From the NCBI GenBank assembly GCA_021775855.1, contig JAJFGZ010000040.1:89985-153984 (forward strand): DNA of 64,000 nt, written 5' to 3'. The notes beneath the pieces are model-generated. The model did no database searches and was not told the origin of the DNA. It was given only the letters and a program-made list of their open reading frames with translations. The stretch comes from Hyphomicrobiales bacterium. GTDB taxonomy: Bacteria > Pseudomonadota > Alphaproteobacteria > Rhizobiales > NORP267. The position numbers and the translations under genes were made by a program. Below are positions 46,792 to 56,210 of the stretch, in pieces. Within the stretch, counting starts at the first letter, position 1; each line of letters begins with the position of its first letter.

Positions 46792-48933
46792 CTAGCCCTC
46801 GATTTTCGAGAAATCCGCGATGCGGCTTGAAGTTTCTCGGATGCGGTTAAGGAGCCGGAGACGGGTGGCGCGCAGGTCCGCGTCGTCGGCATTGACCTTC
46901 ACCTCCTCGAAAAAAGCATCGACGGGCGCCCGCAGGGAGGCGAGCGCTGAAAGCGCACCGGCAAAATTCTCTTTATCGATTGCAGCGGCCAATTTGCCAT
47001 CCACTTCGGCAATCGCGTCGTTCAGGGCGATCTCGGACTTGTCCTGGAGGAGACCCGCGTCCGGCAATCCCGTGTATTGGCACGCATCTCTCGATTCCTC
47101 GATGCGCAGGATATTGGTGGCACGCTTGATCCCGGCCAGCAGGTTGGCCCCGTCATCGGTCTCAAGGAATACGCCGAGCGCCTCGACCCTTTGGACGATC
47201 ATGAGCAGATCGTTAGCTTCAGTCGAGATCACAGCATCGATCAGATCGTGCCGCGCCCCGGTATCGCGGAGATGGACCTTCAGGCGGTCGTGGAAGAATG
47301 CGAGGAGGTTGGGAACGGCCATGTCAGCTGACACAAGTAATTCCAACTTATCAAACTTCTTCGTATCCAGCCGCATCTGATTTCTCTCGGCAATCGGATC
47401 ACTGGTGAGGCCATAGGAATAAGTCAGAAGGTCAATTAAATGCAGCTGGACCTCATTTTCCAACACAATCCGAACAACCCCCAGCGCCGCACGTCTCAAG
47501 GCAAACGGGTCCTTCGATCCTGTCGGTTTCTCGTCAATCGCCCAGAAGCCGACCAACGTGTCGAGTTTATCCGCCAGCGCCACGGTGATCGCGACCGGGT
47601 CGGTGGGGACCGCATCGGACGGGCCTTGGGGCCGATAATGCTCTTCGATCGCAACAGCGACGGAGGCATCTTCGCCTGCTTTAAGCGCGTAATATTTCCC
47701 CATCAGTCCCTGCAATTCGGGGAATTCGCCGACCATCTCAGTCACCAGGTCGGCCTTGCAGAGCTGCGCAGCGCGGTCAGCCAGATCGGGGTTGGCGCCG
47801 ACCAGTGGGGCGATTTCGCGTGATAATGCACGCAATCGCTCGATGCGCTCGAACTGGGTGTCGAGTTTTTCATGGAAGGTGATGTTTTTCAGTTTCTCGA
47901 TCTGATCTTCCAGCGGGATTTTCAGGTCCTGCTCCCAGAAGAAGCGGGCGTCGGACAATCTTGCTGCAATGACCCGCTCGTTGCCGGCTATAATCGCCGC
48001 GCCGCCGTCGTCGGCCTTGAGGTTGGCGACCAGAATGAATTTATTGGCCAGCTTGCCGGTCTTTTGGTCACGCAATGAAAAGCATTTCTGGTGGCTTTTC
48101 ATCGAAGTTGTGAGGACCTCGGGAGGCACGTCGAGAAAGGCCTCGTCAAATGTACCCATCAACACAACCGGGTGCTCGACCAGCCCAGCAACCTCGGCCA
48201 GCAGGGCGGCGTCCTCGTCCAGTTCCAGCCCTTGCGCAAAGGCGAGGTTTTTAGCGTCCGCGTGGATCGCGTCGGCACGCCGCGCGGGGTCAAGCGTCAC
48301 GAAGGCCTTTTCGAGCGCGCTCGCATAATCATCGAACCGGCGCACGGAAATCGCATCCGGTGCCATGAAACGATGGCCGTAAGTCACGTTTCCGCTTTTT
48401 ACCCCGCCAATCTCGAACTCAACTACCACCGGGTCTTCGGTCTCGGGACCGAACGTGCACAGGATCGATTGCAGTGGGCGCACCCAGCGCAGGTCTCCGG
48501 ACCCCCAGCGCATGGATTTGGGCCAGGGAAAATTACGGATAATGTCAGGGATAATTTCACCGATCACAGCTTCACTGGCGCGGCCGGGCTTCTCGATGAC
48601 GGCAAGATAATAGTCGCCCTTTTTCTCATCCCTGACGATCGACGCGTCATCAACGGACGTGAGACCAGCAGCGCGGAGAAATCCATCGAGCGCTTTTTCC
48701 GGTGCGCCGACGCGGGGGCCCTTGCGCTCGTCCCTTGTGTCGGGCTGTCGGGCGGGCAGACCGACGATATTCAGCGTCAGCCGACGTGGGGTGGCGAACG
48801 CGCTCGCGCCCTCGTAGGTCAACCCGGCATCAACCAGTGCACCCGTGACCAGCCGCTTCAGATCATCGCTGGCGCGCACCTGCATACGGGCAGGGATTTC
48901 TTCGCAGAATAATTCAAGCAGGAGATCGGGCAT
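46792..48933 (-). CDS. glyS: Glycine-tRNA ligase beta subunit
   Basis: The 713-residue beta subunit begins with the family signature [18 protein letters not shown]. Further landmarks are [87 protein letters not shown], and the C-terminal anticodon-binding part ending with [23 protein letters not shown]. It works as alpha2-beta2 with GlyQ. Unusually, glyQ is 2.7 kb upstream with two membrane-protein genes between. Confidence 0.96.
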   Translation of the reverse strand: MPDLLLELFCEEIPARMQVRASDDLKRLVTGALVDAGLTYEGASAFATPRRLTLNIVGLPARQPDTRDERKGPRVGAPEKALDGFLRAAGLTSVDDASIVRDEKKGDYYLAVIEKPGRASEAVIGEIIPDIIRNFPWPKSMRWGSGDLRWVRPLQSILCTFGPETEDPVVVEFEIGGVKSGNVTYGHRFMAPDAISVRRFDDYASALEKAFVTLDPARRADAIHADAKNLAFAQGLELDEDAALLAEVAGLVEHPVVLMGTFDEAFLDVPPEVLTTSMKSHQKCFSLRDQKTGKLANKFILVANLKADDGGAAIIAGNERVIAARLSDARFFWEQDLKIPLEDQIEKLKNITFHEKLDTQFERIERLRALSREIAPLVGANPDLADRAAQLCKADLVTEMVGEFPELQGLMGKYYALKAGEDASVAVAIEEHYRPQGPSDAVPTDPVAITVALADKLDTLVGFWAIDEKPTGSKDPFALRRAALGVVRIVLENEVQLHLIDLLTYSYGLTSDPIAERNQMRLDTKKFDKLELLVSADMAVPNLLAFFHDRLKVHLRDTGARHDLIDAVISTEANDLLMIVQRVEALGVFLETDDGANLLAGIKRATNILRIEESRDACQYTGLPDAGLLQDKSEIALNDAIAEVDGKLAAAIDKENFAGALSALASLRAPVDAFFEEVKVNADDADLRATRLRLLNRIRETSSRIADFSKIEG

Positions 48934-49015
48934 GGGCCGGGCCGGATAAGTTGGAAAAGCTGTTGCGCTCTAGCAAAGTTGGCAACCAATGTCACGCTGG
49001 TGATTTCCAAAGCGA

Positions 49016-50935
49016 TTACCACCCGCCACCGCCACCGCCACCGCCGCCGCCACCCGAAGAGCCGCCACCGCCGGACCCGGACGAACTTTTCGGCGCGGGC
49101 ATGGCGGTCGCCATGGAGGAAGATACGGCGGCCATGGCCCCGCCCATGGCGTCGCCCACAGTCATCGAGCGCCAGCTACCACCATGGTACCAGTTTGGCT
49201 GGTAGCTCCGCTGGGCTTCCGGCACGGTCCGCGCCAGATGGGCTGTGAAGGCATCTGACCAGGGTTTTTCAACACCAAGCCCGGCGGCGTAAGGCAGGTA
49301 TCGTTCAAACATGTCCTCGGTCAGTTCCGGCGCATCGCGCAGGTTCAGACGCTCGGATTCAGCAGTTGCGAGGTACATCATAAAGCCTTCGATCTGGCTC
49401 AGAGTTTTGGCGCCAGACGGGGTCGGGGCGCGCAGCAACCAGAAAAAAGCGGAGATCATGCCGACCCCGGCAAATGCGATCAGCCCGGCGATCCGGTAGA
49501 TGAAATAATCGGAGACCTGGGATATGCCGAGCGCCGCTAATATGGTGAGGACCCCGAGTACCAGAAACAATCCACCGATCAGACGGTCACCGACTGTTGG
49601 ATAAAAGCTCTTGAATTTCCGCCAACCAAGGATGGCCACTGTCCAGCCAATGCCTGACAGGATCAGCGGCGGAAAGACCGAGATGATCCCGGCGTCGGGC
49701 GGCTGCTGCAAGACCATGGAGAGAACAATTACGATGATTGCCAAAACAACGCCGATCACGAACCAACCCAGATTATGGTTGAAGAATTTGCCGCTATATT
49801 CCCCTGTGATCGCCTTTTTGAGCGCCGAATGCGCTGCCATCAGTTTCGGTCCGTTGGACTTGTTCAGCTTCACGCTATCGCTCGAACTGAAAATCCGGTT
49901 GAGCAAGGCGGTTTCGCCACGCGACAATTCTGCGTCCGCGTCCACAAGTTTGTTGAATGTCACATCGCCGTCGCTGTCCTCGTCGATCCGCAGGTGTTTT
50001 TTCACCCCGAGCGATAGCAAGGCCGCGATGAAGGCGCGCGACGACCCGCGTTTGATCTGCCGGAAACTCTGAAAATACAGCCAGGAGATGGTGGCCGGTG
50101 AAAAATTTTCAGGCGGATGAAACAGCGGGAACACAGCGTCACCCGGTGGATCGCGCCCAACCCGGTTCCAGATAGTCAGGAAATAAAACGCCACGCCGAG
50201 CCACCCGGCGAAATAGATCGCTGCGCCGATATTGTCCCAGATTTTAGCGAGCAGCTCTCCTGTCTGATTTTCAGTGACTAGGCCCTTGGTAAAACCGACC
50301 GCGATGGTCAGCCCCTCGCGTGCGTCGAGCACCCGCGACGTCGTAAAGACCATATCGCTGGTACCCTGGCCGGCCACGTTGTAGTCAACCCCGACAGAGC
50401 CGTATCCGCCAGTATAGGCCGTGACCCATTCGGCAACCGCACCCTCTGGCAGATGCAACCTGGCCGTCGCTTCAATAATGGGAAACGTCCAGAAACTGCC
50501 CGTCGCGTTCCAGTAAATTTCGTCGTAGGCTTCGAAATACCTTAGCTGCCGGGTGGTCCGGTACCGGATACGGTAAGTATAGACGCCCGGCTGAAGGTAG
50601 GTGTCGGCGTCGCCGATATAAATGCGCTGGCCACGCGACAGGATTTCGGTGAAATACGGCGCCGGGGCGCCATCCTGCTCGACGTCCAGCACCTCGAAAC
50701 CGTTATTCGACCAAAAGCCGTATTCATCGAGCGCCCTCAACGGGATATCGCGGAAAATTCCGCGCTTGATCTGGCGACCCTCGGCGCGCACCGTGATGGT
50801 CTCACTGACGAGAAGATCCCCGTCGGTTTCAACCGTAATATCCGCGACAAAGGAAAGGATTTCCTCGCGCGCCGACGCTGCGTTGCTTGCCAGAACGGTA
50901 ATGGCAAATAAACCGAGGACCAGGAGGCGACGCAT
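49016..50935 (-). CDS. DUF2207 family membrane protein with glycine-rich C-terminus
   Basis: The 639-residue protein has a signal peptide (MRRLLVLGLFAITVLASNAASA), an extracytoplasmic DUF2207 domain (IKRGIFRDIPLRALDEYGFW, GVYTYRIRYRTTRQLRYF, YDEIYWNATGSFWTFPI), and membrane segments near residues 245-265, 380-400, 405-425 and 440-490. A cytosolic segment with YLATAESERLN and YAAGLGVEKPWSDAF is typical of the family. The tail is almost pure glycine ending in Trp. It is 13 nt downstream of lemA; LemA and DUF2207 proteins often pair. Their function is unknown. Confidence 0.9.
   Translation of the reverse strand: MRRLLVLGLFAITVLASNAASAREEILSFVADITVETDGDLLVSETITVRAEGRQIKRGIFRDIPLRALDEYGFWSNNGFEVLDVEQDGAPAPYFTEILSRGQRIYIGDADTYLQPGVYTYRIRYRTTRQLRYFEAYDEIYWNATGSFWTFPIIEATARLHLPEGAVAEWVTAYTGGYGSVGVDYNVAGQGTSDMVFTTSRVLDAREGLTIAVGFTKGLVTENQTGELLAKIWDNIGAAIYFAGWLGVAFYFLTIWNRVGRDPPGDAVFPLFHPPENFSPATISWLYFQSFRQIKRGSSRAFIAALLSLGVKKHLRIDEDSDGDVTFNKLVDADAELSRGETALLNRIFSSSDSVKLNKSNGPKLMAAHSALKKAITGEYSGKFFNHNLGWFVIGVVLAIIVIVLSMVLQQPPDAGIISVFPPLILSGIGWTVAILGWRKFKSFYPTVGDRLIGGLFLVLGVLTILAALGISQVSDYFIYRIAGLIAFAGVGMISAFFWLLRAPTPSGAKTLSQIEGFMMYLATAESERLNLRDAPELTEDMFERYLPYAAGLGVEKPWSDAFTAHLARTVPEAQRSYQPNWYHGGSWRSMTVGDAMGGAMAAVSSSMATAMPAPKSSSGSGGGGSSGGGGGGGGGGGW
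49021..49055. repeat. GCCACC-rich short tandem repeat encoding the poly-glycine tail
   Basis: The 3' end of the DUF2207 gene consists of imperfect ACC/GCC triplets on the plus strand (GGT/GGC glycine codons on the coding strand). Such tracts can slip during replication and change tail length in steps of three bases, without shifting the frame. Confidence 0.7.
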
Positions 50936-50948
50936 GGTCAGTCCCGCC

Positions 50949-51509
50949 TCAACCAAACGATACCTTGGGCACGGCCCGGTCGCCGGCGTCCTCGATTTCA
51001 AAATACTCGGCTGTCTCGAACCCGAAATTATTTGCAATAAGGTTCGAGGGAAACGATTCCACCGCAATATTATTGTTCCGCGCAGCGCCGTTATAGTAGC
51101 GACGCGACAATTGAATTTCGCTCTCGATCTCTTCCAGAGCGTTCTGGAAATCGAGGAAATTCTCGTTTGCCTTCAGGTCGGGATAATTTTCGACGACCGC
51201 CATCAATTTACCGAGCACGGCGGACAGCATGCCTTCTGCCTGAGACCGTTCGCCGGGGGTTCCACCCGAAGCTGCTTCGGCGTTGGCACGCAATCGCGTC
51301 ACCTCTTCGAGAAGCTCCTTCTCGTGCTTCATATAGCCTTTGACGCTTTCCAGCAGGTTGGGGATGAGGTTTGACCGGCGCTTGAGCTGGACATCGATCC
51401 CGCTCCAGCCTTCGCCGACCATCTGCCGGTTTTTCACCAACCGGTTGTAGAGCATCACGCCGTAACCGGCGATTGCGACAATCACAGCAACTGCAATAAG
51501 TCCGCCCAT
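50949..51509 (-). CDS. lemA: LemA family protein
   Basis: The 186-residue protein has one N-terminal membrane helix (LIAVAVIVAIAGYGVMLYN) followed by the LemA helical domain: GWSGIDVQLKRRSNLIPNLLESVKGYMKHE, RSQAEGMLSAVLGKLMAVVENYPDLKANENF, and SRRYYNGAARNNNIAVESFPSNLIA. AGGAGG sits 6 nt before the ATG at 51509. It is followed by the DUF2207 gene at 13 nt. The pair lies between glyQ and glyS and may be read from the glyQ promoter. Confidence 0.95.
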   Translation of the reverse strand: MGGLIAVAVIVAIAGYGVMLYNRLVKNRQMVGEGWSGIDVQLKRRSNLIPNLLESVKGYMKHEKELLEEVTRLRANAEAASGGTPGERSQAEGMLSAVLGKLMAVVENYPDLKANENFLDFQNALEEIESEIQLSRRYYNGAARNNNIAVESFPSNLIANNFGFETAEYFEIEDAGDRAVPKVSFG

Positions 51510-51594
51510 CGAATCCTCCTGTTTGCCGTATACTGACAATTAGCACGTGAAATTAGTAACACGGAATACATACAGGCGAAATCTGAAGAGAAGA

Positions 51595-52530
51595 TCAGGC
51601 GCCGCGTCCGGCCTCGGTCTTCACCCAGGCCTCGCCGCAGGCTTTGGAGAGGTCGCGGACGCGCAGGATGTAGCTTTGGCGCTCCTGCACCGAGATGACG
51701 CCGCGCGCATCAAGTAGATTAAAGACGTGGCTGGCTTTGATGCATTGGTCGTATGCCGGCAACGCCATCAGGTGTCTGTCTTCGCCGTCTCCCGCCGCCA
51801 GCAGTGCCTTGCACTCCGTCTCGGCATCGCGGAAATGGGTTTCCAGCATCTCAGTATTGGCGTGCTCAAAATTATAGCGGGAATATTCCTGCTCCGCCTG
51901 CAGGAATACGTCACCGTAAGTGACCCGGTCATCACCGGAGCCGCCGTTGAAATTCAGATCGTAAACGTTATCGACGCCCTGGACATACATTGCGAGGCGT
52001 TCAAGACCGTAGGTCAGCTCGCCCGATACCGGGTTGCAGTCGATCCCGCAAACCTGCTGAAAATAGGTAAATTGTGACACCTCCATGCCATCGCACCAGA
52101 CCTCCCAGCCGAGACCCCAGGCGCCTAGTGTCGGGCTTTCCCAGTCGTCCTCCACAAATCGCATATCATGGTTTTTAGGGTCGATCCCAATCGCGTACAG
52201 GCTCTGCAAATAGAGCTCCTGGAGATTGTCCGGGGACGGTTTGAGAATGACCTGGAACTGATAATACTGCTGTAACCGGTTCGGGTTTTCGCCGTAGCGG
52301 CCATCCTTCGGACGGCGCGAGGGCTGGACATAGGCCGCCTTCCAGTGGCCCGGGCCGAGCGCCCGGAGCGTTGTTGCCGGGTGGAAGGTGCCGGCGCCCA
52401 CTTCCATATCGTAGGGCTGCAGAATCAGGCACCCATAATTCGCCCAATAATTCTGCAGCGTCAGGATCAATCCCTGAAAGGAATTTTGGGGCGCCTGGCT
52501 GGGCGTGCCCTTGCTGGTGTCTTTACCCAT
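51595..52530 (-). CDS. glyQ: Glycine-tRNA ligase alpha subunit
   Basis: The 311-residue catalytic subunit has the class II motifs [75 protein letters not shown], and [32 protein letters not shown]. The ATG at 52530 gives the conserved length; the ORF continues to 52575 without a better start. Upstream lies a divergent small exported protein gene. Confidence 0.97.
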   Translation of the reverse strand: MGKDTSKGTPSQAPQNSFQGLILTLQNYWANYGCLILQPYDMEVGAGTFHPATTLRALGPGHWKAAYVQPSRRPKDGRYGENPNRLQQYYQFQVILKPSPDNLQELYLQSLYAIGIDPKNHDMRFVEDDWESPTLGAWGLGWEVWCDGMEVSQFTYFQQVCGIDCNPVSGELTYGLERLAMYVQGVDNVYDLNFNGGSGDDRVTYGDVFLQAEQEYSRYNFEHANTEMLETHFRDAETECKALLAAGDGEDRHLMALPAYDQCIKASHVFNLLDARGVISVQERQSYILRVRDLSKACGEAWVKTEAGRGA

Positions 52531-52749
52531 GCGGCAATAGTTCCATTCATGTCGCTGAAAATTTGGTCGAACCAATTTCCCTGGAGCAAGCTCTAATGTT
52601 TGCCCGTTTCAGGGTCAAGCAGTTGCGCGTGGGCAACAGATTTAAACCAATCAGTTACCAATCAACGAAAGTTGTTTCGCTTTTTAACCAAATCGGTTTA
52701 CCTTGTTCGCAATCCTGAATCGCGTCCTGAATCTGGGAACGGAACCGAC

Positions 52750-53070
52750 ATGAAATCGATCACAAAAGCAGTGACGCTCACCGCGTGTCTGGTTGCGACA
52801 ACCATACCTGCGCAGGCCGGAAATACGTTCCGTCTCGAATTTTTCCGCGATTATAGCGGCCTCCAAATCGGCACCGATGTCTACCAGCATCACAACGATT
52901 ATCGCCATTATGATGATCTCTATGTGCGTGAAGGATTTACTTCTTCGTCGGGCGGCGCTTATTGCCACCGCCATGTGGAACGCGCGTCAGGGATGCAGTT
53001 TCATGCCAACACCCAGTGCCACCGTCATGATCCATGGCTCCATCCGAGCCTCGATTACGGGCTCCGGTAG
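52750..53070 (+). CDS. Small secreted histidine-rich protein, 106 aa
   Basis: A signal peptide is clear (MKSITKAVTLTACLVATTIPAQA, cleavage after AQA near residue 23). The mature ~83 residues are rich in His, Tyr and Asp, with nine histidines and two identical Cys-His-Arg-His motifs 18 residues apart. The layout suggests periplasmic metal binding or a disulfide-linked fold, though I recognise no family. The ATG at 52750 follows GGAACGGAACC. A 50-codon extension upstream to 52600 would hide the signal peptide and is rejected. The gap to glyQ (219 bp) should hold both promoters. Confidence 0.75.
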   Translation: MKSITKAVTLTACLVATTIPAQAGNTFRLEFFRDYSGLQIGTDVYQHHNDYRHYDDLYVREGFTSSSGGAYCHRHVERASGMQFHANTQCHRHDPWLHPSLDYGLR

Positions 53071-53117
53071 ACGCGTATTTTCGCCCGGCTGCCTTGCTGG
53101 CTGTTGAATAAGAGAGC

Positions 53118-53996
53118 TCAAAGCCCGAAGCGGGTCCAGATCGCGCGGGCTTCCAGCGCCCCTAGAAGTTCATCCGCCCAGCCATCCATAAGACCAAATT
53201 CCCTGCCCGCACCAATACCTGAAATCGGCAAGACCCGGCGGAACAGGCTGCGTGGCGGTGAAACGAGTTTCAGCTTTACCTTGTCGCCGAACTTGTCCTT
53301 GAGGACCCCACGTAGATCGCCGATACCGTCGATCAAACCCAGTTCCTGCGCCCGGCCGCCAGTCCAGAATGCACCGGTAAAGAGGTTCTCCTCCTCGCCG
53401 GTCAAGCGGCCCTCGCGGCGCGTGAGCACCATGTCCTTGAAGGTCTCGTGGATATCCCCCTGGATCTCCTTGAGGCGGCGCACATCCGCCGCCTTTTCCG
53501 GCTGGAAAGGATCAAGAATGGACTTCGATTTTCCGGCAGTATGCACCCGGCGCTCCACACCGACTTTCTCGATCAGTTTGTCGAACCCGAAGGACGCCGA
53601 TACAACCCCGATGGAGCCGACGATCGAGCTCGGATCGGCATAGATCTCGTCGGCAGCAAGCGCAAGCATATAGCCGCCGGATGCGGCAACATCTTCGGCA
53701 AAGGCGTAAACCGGGATTTCTTTTTCATCCGCCAGTTGACGGATGCGCTTGAAGATCAAGTTGGACTGGACCGGTGATCCGCCCGGCGAATTGATCGCCA
53801 GCGCCACTGCAACCGCGCCGTTCACATTGAATGCCTTTTCCAGGCTGCCGGTGACCGAGGCATAAGTTAGCCCCGGGCGCAACGGCGAAGAGATACCGAT
53901 CGCGCCGTACAAGCGTACTACCGGAACAACGGCGCCAGCTTCGCGCAACGGCGCCGGCATCAATTGCCGCCAAAATGAAGGGGTCGATTTCGCCAT
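53118..53996 (-). CDS. S49 family (SppA-like) serine peptidase
   Basis: The 292-residue peptidase has the S49 core: RLYGAIG, ALAINSPGGSPVQSNLIFKRIRQLA, the catalytic serine in FAEDVAASGGYMLALAADEIYADPSSIVGSIGVV, and a lysine in HTAGKSKSILDPFQPE placed about 50 residues later, as in short Ser-Lys SppA enzymes. There is no clear N-terminal membrane helix, so it may be cytosolic or peripheral. It would degrade signal peptides or misfolded membrane proteins. The start at 53996 is preferred to 54080. Confidence 0.92.
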   Translation of the reverse strand: MAKSTPSFWRQLMPAPLREAGAVVPVVRLYGAIGISSPLRPGLTYASVTGSLEKAFNVNGAVAVALAINSPGGSPVQSNLIFKRIRQLADEKEIPVYAFAEDVAASGGYMLALAADEIYADPSSIVGSIGVVSASFGFDKLIEKVGVERRVHTAGKSKSILDPFQPEKAADVRRLKEIQGDIHETFKDMVLTRREGRLTGEEENLFTGAFWTGGRAQELGLIDGIGDLRGVLKDKFGDKVKLKLVSPPRSLFRRVLPISGIGAGREFGLMDGWADELLGALEARAIWTRFGL

Positions 53997-54171
53997 CAAC
54001 GATAGATAGGCCTGGAGGCGATGCGTGGCAAGGGGCGGCACAGGCGGGAGATGTTTAGGACCATTTGGGGCTCGCCGCAATTTTCATCAAAATTCTGTTT
54101 CAATAGGCCGGGGATGTGGATAGTTTCTCACAGCATCGCCAAAAATTCGCCAAACGCGGGCAAGAACATTA

Positions 54172-54993
54172 ATGAATTCTCCAGAAAAATTGGACTGTTC
54201 TGAATCTGATCAGATGCGACGAGCCTGCCCTTATTGCCAAAGCTCTCATCAAGTTGGCCTAGACGAATATTCATTATCGCCGTGGCGTATTGTTAGGTGC
54301 GGTGAATGCAGCTTTGTTTATCTCGCAAATCCCGTCGACTATGCCGATCTTGTTGAAGACCAGGCATGGGAGACCAACGTTCTCAAAGAGATCGAACGAA
54401 GGAAGACTGATAGGCCGTTCAGCTACCGCCTAAGCCAGCTGACAAGGCGGCGACTTAAAATTCTTGGGAGACCGAAATCCCATCGATTTTCAGGTGTGTT
54501 CAAAAGCGGCCGCATTCTTGATGTCGGTTGCGGCAAAGGAGAAAATCTCCCTCCACCCCTCGTTCCCTTTGGCGTGGAAATTTCGAAAAACCTGTCTCAG
54601 ATCGCTGACAAGGCCATGCGAGCACGCGGTGGGTTGTGCATCCACGGAAATGCCGTCGACGGCGTTAAATCGTTTGATAGTCAGTTTTTTGATGGCGTTC
54701 TTCTGCGCTCGTTTCTAGAGCACGAAACAAAACCACTACCGTTGTTGATTGGATTGAACCGCATATTAAAGACCGATGGAATTGTATACATCCGGGTTCC
54801 CAATTTTTCTTCCCTCAACAGGCGTGTTATGGGCCGTAAATGGTGCGGATTCCGGTATCCTGACCACGTCAATTACTTCAGTATGAAATCGCTGTCTCGC
54901 ATGGCTGACAAAGCCGGATTCAGGATGCGCCTCGTGAACAGAGCCACCGTCGTGGTTGACGACAACATCAAGGCGATACTTGAAAAAACTTGA
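54172..54993 (+). CDS. SAM-dependent methyltransferase with N-terminal zinc ribbon (sugar-nucleotide/glycan methyltransferase-like)
   Basis: The 273-residue protein has a Cys-x2-Cys ... Cys-x2-Cys knuckle (ACPYCQ and VRCGECSFVYL) followed by a class I methyltransferase domain with GRILDVGCGKGENLPP, LLRSFLEHETKPLPLL and LNRILKTDGIVYIRVPNFSSLNRR, ending in HVNYFSMKSLSRMADKAGF. This layout is usual in methyltransferases acting on polysaccharide or O-antigen precursors. Base composition is visibly lower in G+C than its neighbours and codon use is different. It lies alone between housekeeping genes, which suggests recent transfer. Confidence 0.85.
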   Translation: MNSPEKLDCSESDQMRRACPYCQSSHQVGLDEYSLSPWRIVRCGECSFVYLANPVDYADLVEDQAWETNVLKEIERRKTDRPFSYRLSQLTRRRLKILGRPKSHRFSGVFKSGRILDVGCGKGENLPPPLVPFGVEISKNLSQIADKAMRARGGLCIHGNAVDGVKSFDSQFFDGVLLRSFLEHETKPLPLLIGLNRILKTDGIVYIRVPNFSSLNRRVMGRKWCGFRYPDHVNYFSMKSLSRMADKAGFRMRLVNRATVVVDDNIKAILEKT

Positions 54994-55093
54994 TAGAATG
55001 CACTGGCGAAGTAAGCTGTCCAAGCCATTCTAATTTCATATCGCAAGTCTCGAGCAGCATGATAATACTTCCTGGATATCGCCGCTAAATACT

Positions 55094-55849
55094 TTAGTCC
55101 TCGAATTGCAGCGCTTCTCCCATCCGTAAAATTGATTCTGCTTTTTCTGTATAGTTGGTTGCCTCGTCGTGAAGCACCAGGCCCGGCATGGTTTTGATGC
55201 TAGCCGACTCGCCTTTGACCAGTTGATATATTCGCCGAAGCGGATATTCTCCCTCGCGCGGTAAGAGGGGAACGATTTTCAATAAATTTTCTCGCACAAT
55301 TGATAGCTGGCAAATGGCTTCGTCCAGCTCCGACGGCAGGATCATAGTAACCGTTCCTCCGTCACCAACCAAATTGACCAGATTGTTCATCCAGGTCTGA
55401 ATTCCACCTATATCAATGACATAAGCTACGCGACGACCTGCATCCTCAGGTTTGCGAAACTTCCCTACTTCGCGGTAAGGCGGGTTGGCGAAGGCGTGAT
55501 CGAAACTGCCCAGCGCGAAGATCTGGGTATCCGACAATCTGGTCATATCGCCAGTCGAGATCGTGATGCTGTCCTTGAAACTATTTCGGGCTGCGTTTTC
55601 CTCCGCCAATGCTGCATAGTCAGGATTGATTTCTATGCCTGTGATCAGGATGCCCGGCACACGTCTGGCAAGGCAGAGTGCCGCGACGCCAGTCCCTATT
55701 CCGGCTTCGAACACATGGTCGCCCGGTTTTGCCGGAACAGCCGCGGCCACCATGACGGCATCCAATCCCGCACGGTAACCCTTTCGCGGCTGTAAGACTT
55801 TCAGGCGGTTGTCGAGAAAGCCGTCGTCGGTAAGGTCATCGGCTTTCAT
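55094..55849 (-). CDS. tRNA1(Val) (adenine(37)-N6)-methyltransferase family protein
   Basis: The ~251-residue protein matches the TrmN6/YfiC group: VLQPRKGYRAGLDAVMVAAAVPAKPGDHVFEAGIGTGVAALCLA for SAM binding and the N6-adenine catalytic motif NPPY in FDHAFANPPYREVG. It would methylate A37 of tRNA-Val. The ATG at 55849 overlaps the end of the DUF2007 gene by 14 nt; a TTG at 55864 is an alternative. It is downstream of the DUF2007 gene in a small leftward operon. Confidence 0.9.
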   Translation of the reverse strand: MKADDLTDDGFLDNRLKVLQPRKGYRAGLDAVMVAAAVPAKPGDHVFEAGIGTGVAALCLARRVPGILITGIEINPDYAALAEENAARNSFKDSITISTGDMTRLSDTQIFALGSFDHAFANPPYREVGKFRKPEDAGRRVAYVIDIGGIQTWMNNLVNLVGDGGTVTMILPSELDEAICQLSIVRENLLKIVPLLPREGEYPLRRIYQLVKGESASIKTMPGLVLHDEATNYTEKAESILRMGEALQFED

Positions 55850-56069
55850 ATTTATCCGGTTCAAGTTCGATATCGGCGTCGGTCAAGGTCTGGCGGGCCT
55901 CCTCCCAACCATCATCCTCGACCAGAATCCGGCACGGCAGAATGCCGAGCGAACCTTCCATGATGCTCATATTGGTGTCCAATACCATGTGATACACATC
56001 AGCCTGCTTTAGCAGATGTTGGATAACCGAAATGAGGACCGGATCGTTGGTCCGGATGATTTCTCGCAC
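55836..56069 (-). CDS. DUF2007 small protein
   Basis: The 77-residue protein matches the DUF2007 putative signal-transducing family: MREIIRTNDPVLISVIQHLLK opening, VLDTNMSIMEGSLGILPCRILVEDDGWEEARQTL. Its role is unknown. The GTG start at 56069 is supported by GGAG upstream. It is translationally coupled to the trmN6-like gene and divergent from ispB, an arrangement common in Alphaproteobacteria. Confidence 0.88.
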   Translation of the reverse strand: MREIIRTNDPVLISVIQHLLKQADVYHMVLDTNMSIMEGSLGILPCRILVEDDGWEEARQTLTDADIELEPDKYESR

Positions 56070-56210
56070 AGGTCTTCACTCCGCTTTGATTTGGCATCCA
56101 GCCTGTTGAAAGTTATGCTAAACATTCTTGCCAAAGAGACAAATTGGCTGGGTTAAATTTGATGGGCTGGCAATCACTTCCATGATCGGGTTAGGCACCA
56201 GGAGGCAATT

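Noticed and set aside
49021..49055. Repeated GCCACC units as a CRISPR or intergenic repeat array
   Set aside because: They are glycine codons at the 3' end of the DUF2207 gene, without spacers.
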